NCBI GenBank assembly: GCA_016714975.1
Contig: JADKBR010000019.1
Location: 124,001-188,000 of the forward strand
From: Candidatus Dechloromonas phosphorivorans
GTDB taxonomy: Bacteria; Pseudomonadota; Gammaproteobacteria; Burkholderiales; Rhodocyclaceae
Length of the DNA stretch: 64,000 nt
Direction of reading: 5' to 3'
Shown: piece after piece, positions 1 to 10,299 of the stretch
Numbering within the stretch: position 1 is the stretch's first letter
Layout: each line of letters opens with the position of its first letter
The notes under the pieces: generated by a model
What the model was told of the DNA's origin: nothing
Seen by the model: only the letters and a program-made list of their open reading frames with translations
Database searches by the model: none
Made by a program: the position numbers and the translations under genes

Positions 1-577
1 GCTGGCGGGCCTCGCCGAAGTGCCGGTGCTGATCCGCAGAATTCCCGACGAGCAGGCGCTGGCAATGGCGCTGATCGAGAACATCCAGCGCGAAAACCTT
101 AATCCACTTGAAGAAGCGCAAGGTCTGCAGCGGCTGATCGACGAGTTCGGCCTGACGCACCAGCAGGCCGCCGATGCAGTCGGGCGCTCGCGCCCGACTG
201 CGACCAATCTGCTGCGATTGTTGCAGTTGACCGCGGCGGTCCAGGAATTACTGCTGTCCGGCAAGCTCGACATGGGCCACGCCCGGGCTCTCCTGCCGCT
301 GGCGGGGGTGCAGCAGGTGGCCCTGGCCCAGCGTATCGCACAAAAAGGGCTGTCCGTGCGCGAAGCAGAGCGGCTGGTGCAGCATCTGCTGAATCCGCCC
401 AAAAGATCTCCGGAAGAGAATCCCGACCGTGATCTCCTGCGCCTGCAGGAAGAGCTTTCCGATGGCCTCGGGACAAATGTTGCGATCCGCTCCAACAAGA
501 AGGGTGCCGGCAAAGTCACCATCGAATTCGGAAGTCTCGACCAACTGGACGGCCTCATTTCACTTCTGCGCGGGTGA
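1..577 (+). CDS. parB: ParB-family chromosome partitioning protein, C-terminal part
   Basis: The reading frame is open from base 2, so the gene begins before the window; 191 residues are visible. ParB binds parS centromere sites near the origin and works with the ParA ATPase in chromosome segregation. The visible part holds the end of the N-terminal ParB domain (MALIENIQRENLNPLEEA), the central helix-turn-helix (LTHQQAADAVGRSRPT) and the C-terminal dimerisation region ending in FGSLDQLDGLISLLRG. Its position just before atpI matches the gid-par-atp order common in beta- and gammaproteobacteria, which suggests a location near oriC. The N-terminal nucleotide-binding part cannot be inspected. 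Confidence 0.95.
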   Translation, partial: LAGLAEVPVLIRRIPDEQALAMALIENIQRENLNPLEEAQGLQRLIDEFGLTHQQAADAVGRSRPTATNLLRLLQLTAAVQELLLSGKLDMGHARALLPLAGVQQVALAQRIAQKGLSVREAERLVQHLLNPPKRSPEENPDRDLLRLQEELSDGLGTNVAIRSNKKGAGKVTIEFGSLDQLDGLISLLRG

Positions 578-642
578 TTGATGGAAGAACCCGAAAAGTG
601 TCGCCGATGTGGAGAAAAAAGTGCCTTTGTGCGACGCAGCAA

Positions 643-671
643 TTGACTCATCTATAGGACTTCAATACAAT
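643..671 (+). promoter_or_regulatory. Sigma70-type promoter of the atp operon
   Basis: TTGACT at 643-648 and TACAAT at 666-671 are separated by exactly 17 bases. The pair lies in the parB-atpI gap, 27 bases before the atpI start codon. Each hexamer is close to consensus. This is the only strong promoter-like pair I see upstream of the ATP synthase genes. Confidence 0.7.
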
Positions 672-697
672 AAACGGGTTTTCAGTCGGGGCCTGTC

Positions 698-1054
698 GTG
701 CACCCGCATGTGAGCTGGATACTCAGCCGACAAGCGGCGCTGGCGATACTCTTGGCAACCATTGCTTGGGTGTTGGTCAGCAGTAATGCGGCAGTCTCGA
801 TTCTGATCGGGGGGTCAATCGGCATCATCGCCAACGCGGGCTATGTCCTGCGCGCCATGCGAGTGTCGATCGGGGATGACCCGCTCAGGCAGTATCGGGC
901 GCAGTCGGCCGGGGAGGGCTTGAAGTTCGCACTGACCTTCGCCGGGTTTGCGCTGGTGTTCTGGGGGTACAAGGAGGTTGCGGCGCTGCCGCTCTTTCTT
1001 GGCTATGGATCAACCTTCGTCATCTTCTGGATGGCACTCTTGAAGCAACACTAG
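698..1054 (+). CDS. atpI: ATP synthase subunit I
   Basis: This 118-residue membrane protein has about four hydrophobic segments and is the first gene of the ATP synthase operon. AtpI proteins are thought to help assemble the c-ring of the Fo sector and are not part of the finished enzyme. The start is GTG at 698, with a G-rich stretch upstream as a weak ribosome binding site. The stop lies 16 bases before atpB. Family assignment rests on size, topology and the invariant position before atpB; AtpI sequences are poorly conserved. Confidence 0.85.
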   Translation: MHPHVSWILSRQAALAILLATIAWVLVSSNAAVSILIGGSIGIIANAGYVLRAMRVSIGDDPLRQYRAQSAGEGLKFALTFAGFALVFWGYKEVAALPLFLGYGSTFVIFWMALLKQH

Positions 1055-1070
1055 GCTGACTGGAGAAATC

Positions 1071-1874
1071 ATGAGCGCTGAAGGCGGCACGCTGACCACC
1101 ACGGGCTATATCCAACACCACCTGACCAACCTGGTCGTCTGTTCCGACGCCGCCAAGGATGTTTCGGGTCACTGCCATGGATTCTGGTCCTTTCACCTCG
1201 ACACCCTGCTCGTTTCCGGTCTCCTCGGCTTGATCGTTTTCGGCCTGATGGCCAAGGTGGCCAGCAAGGCAACTACCGGTGTCCCCGGCGGCCTGCAGAA
1301 CTTTATCGAAATGGTGGTCGGGATGGTGGATCAGCAGGTCAAGGACACCTTCCACGGCAAGAGCAAGCTGGTTACCCCGCTCGCCATCACGATTTTCGTC
1401 TGGGTGTTCGTCATGAACGCCATGGACCTGATCCCGGTCGATTTCCTTCCCATGGGTGCCGCCGCTGCCGGAGTGCCTTACCTGAAGTCCGTTCCGACCA
1501 CCGATCCCAACCTGACCTTCGCCATGTCCATCACGGTCTTCTTGATCTCGATAGTCATGGGTCTCAAAGTGAAGGGTTTCGGCCATTTCATGCACGAAGT
1601 GTTCGCGGTCCCGTTCGGTCTCAAGCTCGCCCCGGTCAATCTCCTTTTCCGCATCATTGAAGAAATCGCCAGGCCGATCTCGCTGTCCCTGCGTCTCTTC
1701 GGCAACATGTATGCCGGCGAAATGGTGTTCATCCTGATCGCCCTGCTCGGAATCTGGCAGTTTCCCTTGGCCTTGCCTTGGGCGCTGTTCCACATCCTGA
1801 TCATCACCCTGCAAGCCTTCGTGTTCATGATGCTGACCATCGTGTACATGTCCTTGGCCGCAGAGTCGCACTAA
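1071..1874 (+). CDS. atpB: F1Fo ATP synthase subunit a
   Basis: Subunit a forms the two proton half-channels next to the c-ring. The protein has 267 residues, normal for proteobacteria, with several hydrophobic helices. The essential arginine is visible in SLSLRLFGNMYAGE (Arg208 here), where it faces the c-ring carboxylate. GGAGAAATC precedes the ATG. It is the second gene of the operon, followed by a 66-base gap to atpE. Confidence 0.98.
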   Translation: MSAEGGTLTTTGYIQHHLTNLVVCSDAAKDVSGHCHGFWSFHLDTLLVSGLLGLIVFGLMAKVASKATTGVPGGLQNFIEMVVGMVDQQVKDTFHGKSKLVTPLAITIFVWVFVMNAMDLIPVDFLPMGAAAAGVPYLKSVPTTDPNLTFAMSITVFLISIVMGLKVKGFGHFMHEVFAVPFGLKLAPVNLLFRIIEEIARPISLSLRLFGNMYAGEMVFILIALLGIWQFPLALPWALFHILIITLQAFVFMMLTIVYMSLAAESH

Positions 1875-1940
1875 GTTTTTTGGCAGTTTCCCGTAGTTTT
1901 TGACTTTAACCGCAACAACCAACCTTACTGAGGAGTAAAC

Positions 1941-2201
1941 ATGGAACTCGCAACCGTTCTCTCCAACACCGCCATCGCTGTGGCCATCCTGATCGGCGCT
2001 GGTGCTCTGGGCACCGCCATCGGTTTCGGCATCCTCGGCGGCCGTTTCCTGGAAGGCGCGGCCCGTCAGCCAGAAATGATCCCCACGCTGCAGGTCAAGA
2101 TGTTCATCGTGGCTGGTCTGCTTGATGCGGTTACCATGATCGGCGTCGGTATCGCCCTGTTCATGCTTTTCGCCAATCCGTTCATCGCCCTGGTCAAGTA
2201 A
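1941..2201 (+). CDS. atpE: F1Fo ATP synthase subunit c
   Basis: This 86-residue hairpin of two transmembrane helices forms the rotating c-ring. The polar loop motif ARQPE and the ion-carrying carboxylate Asp62 (in AGLLDAVTMIGVG) are present. The residues around Asp62 look like the proton-using type; I do not see the extra polar Na+ ligands typical of sodium c-subunits. A good AGGAG ribosome binding site sits before the ATG, as expected for the subunit made in the greatest number of copies. Confidence 0.98.
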   Translation: MELATVLSNTAIAVAILIGAGALGTAIGFGILGGRFLEGAARQPEMIPTLQVKMFIVAGLLDAVTMIGVGIALFMLFANPFIALVK

Positions 2202-2241
2202 TCATCCGCGCGCCTGTAACCGTTATTACTAGGAGGTTAGC

Positions 2242-2712
2242 GTGAGCATTAACGCTACACTGATTGGTCAGGCAATCTGGTTTGCACTCTTCATCTGGAT
2301 CACGATGAAGTATGTCTGGCCGCCGTTGCAAAAGGCGATGGCCGACCGTCAAGCGCAGATCGCTGAAGGCCTGGCAGCGGCCGAACGTGGCAAGCATGAG
2401 CAAGAGCTTGCCGCCAAGCGTTCCGCCGATGCCCTGCGTCAAGCCAAGGAGAAATCCGCGGAATTCGTGGCGCAAGCCGAAAAGCGTGCGCAGCAGATCG
2501 TCGACGAAGCCAAGACCAACGCCAAGGTCGAGGCCGACAAGGTTGTCGCCGGCGCCAAGGCCGAGATCGACCAGGAGGTCGAGCGCGCCAAGCAGCACTT
2601 GCGTGAACGCGTCGCCGAACTGGCGGTTGTCGGCGCCGAGAAGATCCTGCGCAAGGAAATCAACGCGTCCGTGCATGCCGACATGCTGGCCGGCCTGAAA
2701 CAGGACCTGTAA
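2242..2712 (+). CDS. atpF: F1Fo ATP synthase subunit b
   Basis: Subunit b is the peripheral stalk that holds F1 against rotation. The 156 residues start with one hydrophobic anchor (residues about 5-25, containing WFALFIWITMKYVWPP) and continue as a long charged helix rich in Ala, Lys, Glu and Gln, as expected for the dimeric coiled coil. AGGAGG precedes a GTG start at 2242. The stop is four bases before atpH. Confidence 0.97.
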   Translation: MSINATLIGQAIWFALFIWITMKYVWPPLQKAMADRQAQIAEGLAAAERGKHEQELAAKRSADALRQAKEKSAEFVAQAEKRAQQIVDEAKTNAKVEADKVVAGAKAEIDQEVERAKQHLRERVAELAVVGAEKILRKEINASVHADMLAGLKQDL

Positions 2713-2716
2713 GCAA

Positions 2717-3253
2717 ATGGCCGAATCCGTCACTATCGCCCGCCCTTACGCCGAGGCGCTGTTTCGTGTGGCCAAGGAAAGCGGCAATCTGGCCAACTGG
2801 TCGATGCCGGTAGGCAAGCTTGTCGAGGTGGCTAGCGATCCCGAAGCCCGCGACGCTATTGGCGACCCCAACGTGGCGGCCGGGCAACTGGTCGACCTGT
2901 TCCGGTCTGCCTGCGGCAAGACGGTAGATGCGGAGCTGGCCAATTTTATCCAGCTGCTTTCCGACAATGACCGTCTTGGGCTGTTGCCTGAAATTGGCGC
3001 CTTGTACGAAAGTTACAAGCAGGCCGAAGAAGGCACCAAGCAAGCCGAGATCGTTTCGGCCTTCCCGATCGACGCTTCCCAGGTCAAGGCGCTTCTTCCG
3101 CAACTCGAGACGGTATTCAAGTCAAAGCTTGAGGCTTTCGTTTCGGTCGATCCGGAACTGATTGGCGGTATCAAGGTAATCGTCGGCGACCAGGTGCTGG
3201 ATGCGTCTGTCCGCGCCAAGCTCAACACAATGGCTACGGCACTGAACAACTAG
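2717..3253 (+). CDS. atpH: F1Fo ATP synthase subunit delta
   Basis: Subunit delta (OSCP-like) links the b stalk to the top of F1. The 178 residues match the family length. The N-terminal IARPYAEALFRVA motif and the C-terminal ELIGGIKVIVGDQVLDASVRAKL-type signature (beginning near residue 145) are typical. It lies between atpF (4-base gap) and atpA (9-base gap), which implies tight translational coupling. Confidence 0.98.
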   Translation: MAESVTIARPYAEALFRVAKESGNLANWSMPVGKLVEVASDPEARDAIGDPNVAAGQLVDLFRSACGKTVDAELANFIQLLSDNDRLGLLPEIGALYESYKQAEEGTKQAEIVSAFPIDASQVKALLPQLETVFKSKLEAFVSVDPELIGGIKVIVGDQVLDASVRAKLNTMATALNN

Positions 3254-3262
3254 GAGAAACTC

Positions 3263-4801
<1,539 letters not shown>

Positions 4802-4815
4802 TCTAGGAGAAAGCC

Positions 4816-5679
4816 ATGGCTAGCGGCAAGGAAATACGTACCAAGATCAAGAGCGTCGAGAACACGCGCAAGATCACCAAGGCCATGGAAATGGTGGCCG
4901 CATCCAAAATGCGCAAGGCGCAGGACCGGATGCGGGCTGCCCGGCCCTACGGCGAAAAAATCCGGCGCATTGCGGCAAACTTGTCCCATGCTCTCAGCGA
5001 GTACAAACACCCGTTTCTCATCAAGCGGGAGCAGGTGCGCACCGCCGGCCTGATTCTCATCACTTCTGACAAGGGTCTGTGTGGTGGGCTCAACTCCAAT
5101 GTTCTGCGCATGGCCGTTGGCCACATGAAGGACTTCGACGCTCAGGGCAAGAAGTATCAAGTAACCTGCATCGGCAACAAGGGTTTGGGTTTCATGCAGC
5201 GCATGGGCGGCAAGGTCGTATCTCACATCACGGGTATCGGCGATGCGCCCCATCTTGAGAAGCTGATTGGTCCGGTCAAGGTTCAGCTCGATGCCTACCT
5301 GAAGGGCGAGGTCGATGCGCTGTATATCGGCTATACGCGCTTCATCAACACAATGAAGCAGGAGCCGGTATTCGAGCAGTTGCTCCCGCTGTCCGGCGAA
5401 GCTGTCGGCTCCGGAAAGTCCAAGTGGGATTATGTGTACGAACCGGACTCAAAGGCCGTTATCGACGATCTGCTGATCCGTTATATTGAAGCTTTGGTCT
5501 ATCAGGCAGTGGCTGAAAACATGGCCTCCGAACAGTCCGCCCGGATGGTTGCCATGAAGTCTGCCTCCGACAACGCCAAGACTGTTATCGGTGAGTTGAA
5601 GCTGATTTATAACAAGACCCGTCAGGCCGCGATTACCAAGGAACTGTCGGAAATCGTGGGCGGCGCAGCCGCCGTCTGA
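4816..5679 (+). CDS. atpG: F1Fo ATP synthase subunit gamma
   Basis: Gamma is the central shaft that couples c-ring rotation to catalysis. The 287 residues begin with the conserved N-terminal helix (MASGKEIRTKIKSVENTRKI) and end with the conserved C-terminal helix (ITKELSEIVGGAAAV). SDKGLCGGLN, typical of gamma subunits, is near residue 88. AGGAGAAAGCC precedes the ATG. Confidence 0.98.
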   Translation: MASGKEIRTKIKSVENTRKITKAMEMVAASKMRKAQDRMRAARPYGEKIRRIAANLSHALSEYKHPFLIKREQVRTAGLILITSDKGLCGGLNSNVLRMAVGHMKDFDAQGKKYQVTCIGNKGLGFMQRMGGKVVSHITGIGDAPHLEKLIGPVKVQLDAYLKGEVDALYIGYTRFINTMKQEPVFEQLLPLSGEAVGSGKSKWDYVYEPDSKAVIDDLLIRYIEALVYQAVAENMASEQSARMVAMKSASDNAKTVIGELKLIYNKTRQAAITKELSEIVGGAAAV

Positions 5680-5716
5680 TGAAAAAGCGAAGCTTTTAAT
5701 TTTTGGGGATTTGAAT

Positions 5717-7120
5717 ATGAGTCAAGGTTCCATCGTTCAGTGTATCGGCGCCGTTGTGGATATCCACTTTCCACGCGACGCGATGCCCAGGATATATGAC
5801 GCGCTCAGGCTGGATGCCGCCGAAGCCAATGATATGGTTGAAGCCGACCTCACCTTTGAGGTTCAGCAGCAGCTGGGTGACGGCGTCGTCCGTACCATCG
5901 CCATGGGTTCCTCCGACGGCCTGCGTCGTGGCATGAAGGTCACCAACTCCGGCGCCCCGATATCCGTTCCGGTTGGCATGGGTACGCTGGGTCGCATTAT
6001 GGACGTTCTTGGACGTCCGATTGACGAGGCCGGGCCAATTGAAGGCAATGAGGTCCGACCGATTCACGCTTCCGCACCGAAGTTCGACGAACTTTCCTCC
6101 TCGATTGATCTGCTCGAAACCGGCATCAAGGTTATCGACCTGATCTGCCCGTTTGCCAAGGGCGGCAAGGTCGGCCTGTTCGGTGGCGCCGGCGTCGGCA
6201 AGACCGTCAACATGATGGAATTGATCAACAACATCGCCAAGCAGCACGCTGGTCTTTCCGTGTTCGCCGGCGTCGGTGAGCGTACCCGTGAAGGTAACGA
6301 CTTCTACCACGAAATGAAGGACTCCAACGTTCTCGACAAGGTCGCGATGGTATTCGGTCAAATGAACGAGCCGCCGGGCAACCGTCTGCGCGTTGCGCTG
6401 ACCGGTCTGACCATGGCCGAGCGTTTCCGGGACGATGGTCGCGACATCCTGCTCTTCATCGACAATATCTACCGCTTTACGCTGGCGGGTACCGAAGTTT
6501 CTGCTCTGCTCGGCCGCATGCCCTCCGCCGTGGGCTATCAGCCGACGCTGGCTGAAGAAATGGGCCGTCTGCAGGAGCGCATCACTTCGACCAAAGTTGG
6601 TTCGATCACCTCCATCCAGGCCGTGTATGTGCCCGCCGATGACCTGACCGACCCATCTCCGGCAACCACCTTCGGTCACCTCGACTCGACGGTTGTGCTG
6701 TCGCGTGACATCGCGTCGCTCGGTATCTATCCTGCTGTCGATCCGCTCGACTCCACCTCCCGCCAACTCGATCCGCAGGTCGTCGGAGAAGAGCATTACG
6801 AGGTCGCCCGTGCCGTTCAGATGACGCTCCAGAAGTACAAGGAATTGCGCGACATCATCGCCATCTTGGGAATGGACGAACTGTCTCCGGAAGATAAGCT
6901 CTCGGTGTCACGCGCCCGCAAGATTCAGCGCTTCCTGTCGCAGCCGTTCAATGTGGCCGAAGTCTTCACTGGTTCACCGGGCAAGTACGTGACGCTCAAA
7001 GATACCATCAAGGGCTTCAAGGGCATTTGCGCTGGCGACTACGATCAGCTGCCTGAGCAGGCGTTCTACATGGTTGGCGGTATCGAGGAAGTCATCGAAA
7101 AGGCCAAGACGCTGCAGTAA
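5717..7120 (+). CDS. atpD: F1Fo ATP synthase subunit beta
   Basis: Beta carries the catalytic nucleotide sites. I place the start at ATG 5717 (MSQGSIVQCIGAVVDI) rather than the in-frame TTG at 5711, because the family begins there and GGGGAT lies about seven bases upstream. This gives 467 residues. Walker A GGAGVGKT is at residues 156-163, followed by the GERTREGND segment and the DELSEED-equivalent region (here DELSPEDK). The 37-base gap after atpG is the longest among the F1 genes. Confidence 0.99.
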   Translation: MSQGSIVQCIGAVVDIHFPRDAMPRIYDALRLDAAEANDMVEADLTFEVQQQLGDGVVRTIAMGSSDGLRRGMKVTNSGAPISVPVGMGTLGRIMDVLGRPIDEAGPIEGNEVRPIHASAPKFDELSSSIDLLETGIKVIDLICPFAKGGKVGLFGGAGVGKTVNMMELINNIAKQHAGLSVFAGVGERTREGNDFYHEMKDSNVLDKVAMVFGQMNEPPGNRLRVALTGLTMAERFRDDGRDILLFIDNIYRFTLAGTEVSALLGRMPSAVGYQPTLAEEMGRLQERITSTKVGSITSIQAVYVPADDLTDPSPATTFGHLDSTVVLSRDIASLGIYPAVDPLDSTSRQLDPQVVGEEHYEVARAVQMTLQKYKELRDIIAILGMDELSPEDKLSVSRARKIQRFLSQPFNVAEVFTGSPGKYVTLKDTIKGFKGICAGDYDQLPEQAFYMVGGIEEVIEKAKTLQ

Positions 7121-7145
7121 GGCGTCGTCAGCATAGGAGCCATTT

Positions 7146-7574
7146 ATGGCCATTTCTGTTCATTGTGATGTGGTTAGCGCCGAAGAGTCCATCTTCTCTG
7201 GTGAGGTCGAATTCGGGGTGTTTCCGGGCGAAGCTGGGGAACTCGGCATCCTCCCTCATCACACCCCGCTGCTCACGCGAATCAAACCGGGCACTATCCG
7301 TCTCAAGGTGCAGGGCCAGAACGATTTCGAACTGGTCTATGTGTCCGGCGGTATGCTGGAAGTTCAGCCTGGTATGGTTACCGTCTTGGCAGATACTGCT
7401 ATTCGTGCCCACGATCTGGATGAAGCCAAGGCGATAGAAGCGAAAAGGCGCGCCGAGGAAGCGCTTGCCAGTCGCAAGGCGGCAATGGACTACGCGTCAG
7501 CCGAAGCCGAACTTGCTCAGGCGATTGCGCAGTTGCGGGCAATCCAGCGCTTGCGTAGCAAGTCGAGCCACTGA
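7146..7574 (+). CDS. atpC: F1Fo ATP synthase subunit epsilon
   Basis: Epsilon binds gamma and regulates F1 by changing the position of its C-terminal helices. The 142 residues show the N-terminal beta-sandwich (with EFGVFPGEAGELGILPHHTPLL) and an Ala/Glu/Arg-rich helical C-terminus from about residue 90. GGAGCC precedes the ATG. It closes the operon and is followed directly by a terminator hairpin. Confidence 0.98.
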   Translation: MAISVHCDVVSAEESIFSGEVEFGVFPGEAGELGILPHHTPLLTRIKPGTIRLKVQGQNDFELVYVSGGMLEVQPGMVTVLADTAIRAHDLDEAKAIEAKRRAEEALASRKAAMDYASAEAELAQAIAQLRAIQRLRSKSSH

Positions 7575-7591
7575 GAGCGTGTGTGGCAACC

Positions 7592-7620
7592 AAAAAAAGG
7601 CAGCTGCGGCTGCCTTTTTT
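7592..7620 (+). terminator. Rho-independent terminator after atpC
   Basis: GGCAGC (7599-7604) pairs with GCTGCC (7609-7614) around a TGCG loop, followed by six T residues. Seven A residues precede the stem, so the same hairpin could also end minus-strand transcripts that run past ubiJ, which ends 15 bases away. Confidence 0.9.
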
Positions 7621-7634
7621 GTTGCTCCAATCGG

Positions 7635-8210
7635 CTAGGCAGATAGCCGGGCAATCCGCTTTTCCAGACGGGCAAGCTCGTCGCGCAGCTGGTCGACGTC
7701 ACTGCAAAACTGTTCGAGATCAGAGGCTCGCGTGACTAGTGCGGACTCCTCGGTTGCGAACTCGGTTAGATTGGCGCCGAGCCTCTGTAGTGTCGAGCGT
7801 TGCCAGGCCAGGCCGTCTGCGAACAATCGCGCGATCCGGTGGGCCGGAACATCGCCAACCACCCCCGCAAGGTCGGCCTCGTAGTCCCAGCGCAGGTTTC
7901 TGAAGACAAAGGCAAGAGTCTCGGCAAAATTTGCCGCCCCAGTCAATCTGGCAGAGGAAATGATACTTTGCGGATCAGTAAGCAGGCGGAAGATGGCATC
8001 GGACGGGAAGGCCACCGTCACGGCAGCAGCATCGTCCGGCCCGGCCGGACGGAGCGATCCAGTCTCGGTCACTGTCATCGGTAGCGGGTCAGGGCCACCC
8101 TCGATTCGAAAAGTCTGCCCAGCATACGACTCTAGACGCTGACGGGCCCAGTCCTCATTCGCCAGCAGGTGGTTGAGGACAGGAACCAGCAGGTCAACCA
8201 GTGCCGTCAT
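7635..8210 (-). CDS. ubiJ: Ubiquinone biosynthesis accessory factor UbiJ (SCP2 domain)
   Basis: UbiJ is a lipid-binding accessory protein of the soluble ubiquinone biosynthesis complex. The 191 residues contain an N-terminal SCP2-like domain (about residues 10-110) and a C-terminal coiled-coil tail (QFCSDVDQLRDELARLEKRI). Its start codon overlaps the stop of the Tim44-like gene as TAATG, which indicates translational coupling. ubiE lies two genes upstream. Assignment rests on domain pattern and this neighbourhood. Confidence 0.85.
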   Translation of the reverse strand: MTALVDLLVPVLNHLLANEDWARQRLESYAGQTFRIEGGPDPLPMTVTETGSLRPAGPDDAAAVTVAFPSDAIFRLLTDPQSIISSARLTGAANFAETLAFVFRNLRWDYEADLAGVVGDVPAHRIARLFADGLAWQRSTLQRLGANLTEFATEESALVTRASDLEQFCSDVDQLRDELARLEKRIARLSA

Positions 8211-9067
8211 TAGGTGAGCTGCTGAATTCCGGCGAGGAGCCAGCCGCGACTCCCGTCCGCCGGCTGGACCAGATGCCAGATTTCATCGAATGGCTGTGCC
8301 GCCGCTTCGTCGTCCTCACGGTTCATTCCGTAGAAACGCACGGCGGCAACATGCCGCGCAGGTTCGCCGAGAACCTCGAGCAGTTCGCCAGCCAAGGTCA
8401 CAAAATCGGTGATCTGCCGTGCTCCATGCCGATCGGCAAGCTCCAGTTCGAACTCGGCAAACATCTCCGGCGTCGTTAGCTCACGCATGTCGTCAAGGTT
8501 GCAGGCATTGTTGGCAGCCTGCAGGCGCAAGAAGTTGCGCTTGGCGACTTCGAGAAAGGCATCCCGATCAAAATCAGCTGGAATAACGCGCTGAACCGGT
8601 ATCGAAACTTTCGGCTCCAACGGTTCGGGATCAGGCGTATGAAACAGCAGTTCTGTTGCTGGCGCCATGCTGGGACCGCCGACGCCCGCGTACTGCATCG
8701 ACTCGTCCAGCGAGCCACGATTGATCACGCGCTTGCGCAACAGCATCCACAACAGGAAGATGGCAGCCCCGGCGAAAACCGCAACCAGCAGCATATCAGC
8801 CAGACCTTGTCCAAGACCGAAATGGGTGAGCAGCGCGGCGAGCCCAAGACCAGCGGCGAGGCCGGCCAGTGGTCCCATCCAGCTACGTTTGGGCACAGGT
8901 GCCGCCGAAGTGCCGGCAGAATGCGGGGCGGGTTGCTTTTGTGTCACCGACCCGCGCTCAATGCCCTTGGAAGCGCCGTGGCCAAGACGTTTCGCCTCGG
9001 CGGTGGAAATGGCCAGGCCGAAAGAGAGTACGCCTGCGCACAACATCAACCAAAACCGTTTCATCAA
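8210..9067 (-). CDS. Tim44-like domain membrane protein
   Basis: The 285-residue protein begins with a signal-like hydrophobic stretch (FWLMLCAGVLSFGLAIS, cut probably after AEA), followed by a Ser/Gln/Pro-rich linker, two hydrophobic segments around residues 65-110 (GPLAGLAAGLGLAALL and MLLVAVFAGAAIFLLWMLL) and a C-terminal Tim44-like domain (about 140-285) of the fold that binds in mitochondrial Tim44. It sits between ubiE and ubiJ, an arrangement typical of betaproteobacteria, so a link to membrane-associated quinone synthesis is possible but not demonstrated. The exact function is unknown. Confidence 0.8.
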   Translation of the reverse strand: MMKRFWLMLCAGVLSFGLAISTAEAKRLGHGASKGIERGSVTQKQPAPHSAGTSAAPVPKRSWMGPLAGLAAGLGLAALLTHFGLGQGLADMLLVAVFAGAAIFLLWMLLRKRVINRGSLDESMQYAGVGGPSMAPATELLFHTPDPEPLEPKVSIPVQRVIPADFDRDAFLEVAKRNFLRLQAANNACNLDDMRELTTPEMFAEFELELADRHGARQITDFVTLAGELLEVLGEPARHVAAVRFYGMNREDDEAAAQPFDEIWHLVQPADGSRGWLLAGIQQLT

Positions 9068-9076
9068 TCCTCCGGC

Positions 9077-9814
9077 CTAAAACTTGAAGCCGCGGTGGAG
9101 AGCTACCACGCCGAGCGCCATGTTGAAGTACTCGACCTTCTCGAAACCAGCCTTTTCCATCATCTGTTTGAGTTCTTCCTGATCTGGATGGACACGGATC
9201 GACTCGGAAAGGTATTTGTAGCTGTCCGCGTCGTTGGTAACCAGCTTGCCGACACGCGGGATGACATGAAACGAATAGAAATCGTAGGCCGGCGCCAACG
9301 GCTTCCATATCTGCGAAAACTCGAGTACCAGAAGCCGGCCACCCGGTCTCAGGACACGGTACATCTCGGCCAGGGCCGCATCCTTGTGGGTCATGTTGCG
9401 CAGCCCAAAGGCAACTGAAACGCAGTCGAACCAGTCACCCGGAAAAGGCAGCTTTTCCGCATCGCATTGGGCGGTCGGCAGCATCTGGCCCTTATCGGCC
9501 AAGCGATCACGACCGCGAGCCAGCATGGCATTGTTGATGTCGGTCAGCCATACCTGACCGCTCTGGCCAACGCTCTTCGCGAAAGCCAGCGCCAGATCGC
9601 CGGTGCCGCCGGCGACGTCGAGGACACGCGAACCCTCGCGGACCCCGCTGCGCTGGATGGCGAATGCCTTCCACACCCGGTGCAAACCGCCCGACATCAG
9701 GTCATTCATCAAGTCGTAGCGGTTGGCGACCGAATCGAATACATCGGCGACGCGCCGCGCCTTTTCGCCCTCGGTGACCGTCTCGTAGCCGAAATGGGTG
9801 GTTTCGCTTTTCAT
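9077..9814 (-). CDS. ubiE: Demethylmenaquinone / 2-polyprenyl-6-methoxybenzoquinol methyltransferase
   Basis: UbiE is the SAM-dependent C-methyltransferase of ubiquinone (and menaquinone) synthesis. I start it at ATG 9814 (MKSETTHFGYETV), matching the well-known UbiE N-terminus; an upstream in-frame GTG at 9847 would overlap the preceding gene. The 245 residues show the signature YDLMNDLMSGGLHRVWK (about 33-49), the SAM motif VLDVAGGTGDLA (65-76) and the second UbiE signature RPGGRLLVLEFS. Confidence 0.96.
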   Translation of the reverse strand: MKSETTHFGYETVTEGEKARRVADVFDSVANRYDLMNDLMSGGLHRVWKAFAIQRSGVREGSRVLDVAGGTGDLALAFAKSVGQSGQVWLTDINNAMLARGRDRLADKGQMLPTAQCDAEKLPFPGDWFDCVSVAFGLRNMTHKDAALAEMYRVLRPGGRLLVLEFSQIWKPLAPAYDFYSFHVIPRVGKLVTNDADSYKYLSESIRVHPDQEELKQMMEKAGFEKVEYFNMALGVVALHRGFKF

Positions 9815-9818
9815 GGTT

Positions 9819-10238
9819 TCAGTGATGTTGACCGCAATTGCCCGCACTCGGGCGTGAACTCGTGTCGATATCGCGCGACAGGCCCTGGGCTTCGATCTGC
9901 TTCAGGTACTCATCCCAGAGTTCGTCGTGGTGCCGCCCGAGGTTGTACAGCAGATCCCAAGAGTAGAGGCCGCTGTCATGACCATCCGAAAAGATGAGCC
10001 GCACGGCATAAGACCCGACCGGTTCAATCCGTTCGATTTCGACGTTCCGCTTGCCGGTCTGCAGCACTTCCTGCCCGGGGCCATGACCACGTGCCTCAGC
10101 AGAAGGGGTGAAAGCCCGCAGAAACTCGCACCCCAACTCGTACCTCTCGCCGCCCTCGTAGCAAAGCTCGAGGACGCGCGATTTCTTATGCAATCGGATG
10201 TCCGTCGGTATTGGCGTATCCCGTTCGATGCCAGCCAT
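9819..10238 (-). CDS. DUF971 domain protein (gamma-butyrobetaine hydroxylase-like N-terminal domain)
   Basis: This 139-residue protein has the short DUF971 fold, including the SDGHDSGLYSWDLLYNLG motif, which resembles the zinc-binding N-terminal domain of gamma-butyrobetaine dioxygenases but without a catalytic domain. GGAGATTTCT precedes the ATG. It is four bases upstream of the ubiE start, so the two are probably co-transcribed. Related stand-alone proteins are often encoded near iron-sulfur or quinone genes; the role is not established. Confidence 0.85.
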   Translation of the reverse strand: MAGIERDTPIPTDIRLHKKSRVLELCYEGGERYELGCEFLRAFTPSAEARGHGPGQEVLQTGKRNVEIERIEPVGSYAVRLIFSDGHDSGLYSWDLLYNLGRHHDELWDEYLKQIEAQGLSRDIDTSSRPSAGNCGQHH

Positions 10239-10299
10239 AGAAATCTCCAGTGAAGGCTGCTAGTTTAGCGCACTCGCCGTCACCTTGAGAAAAGCCGGG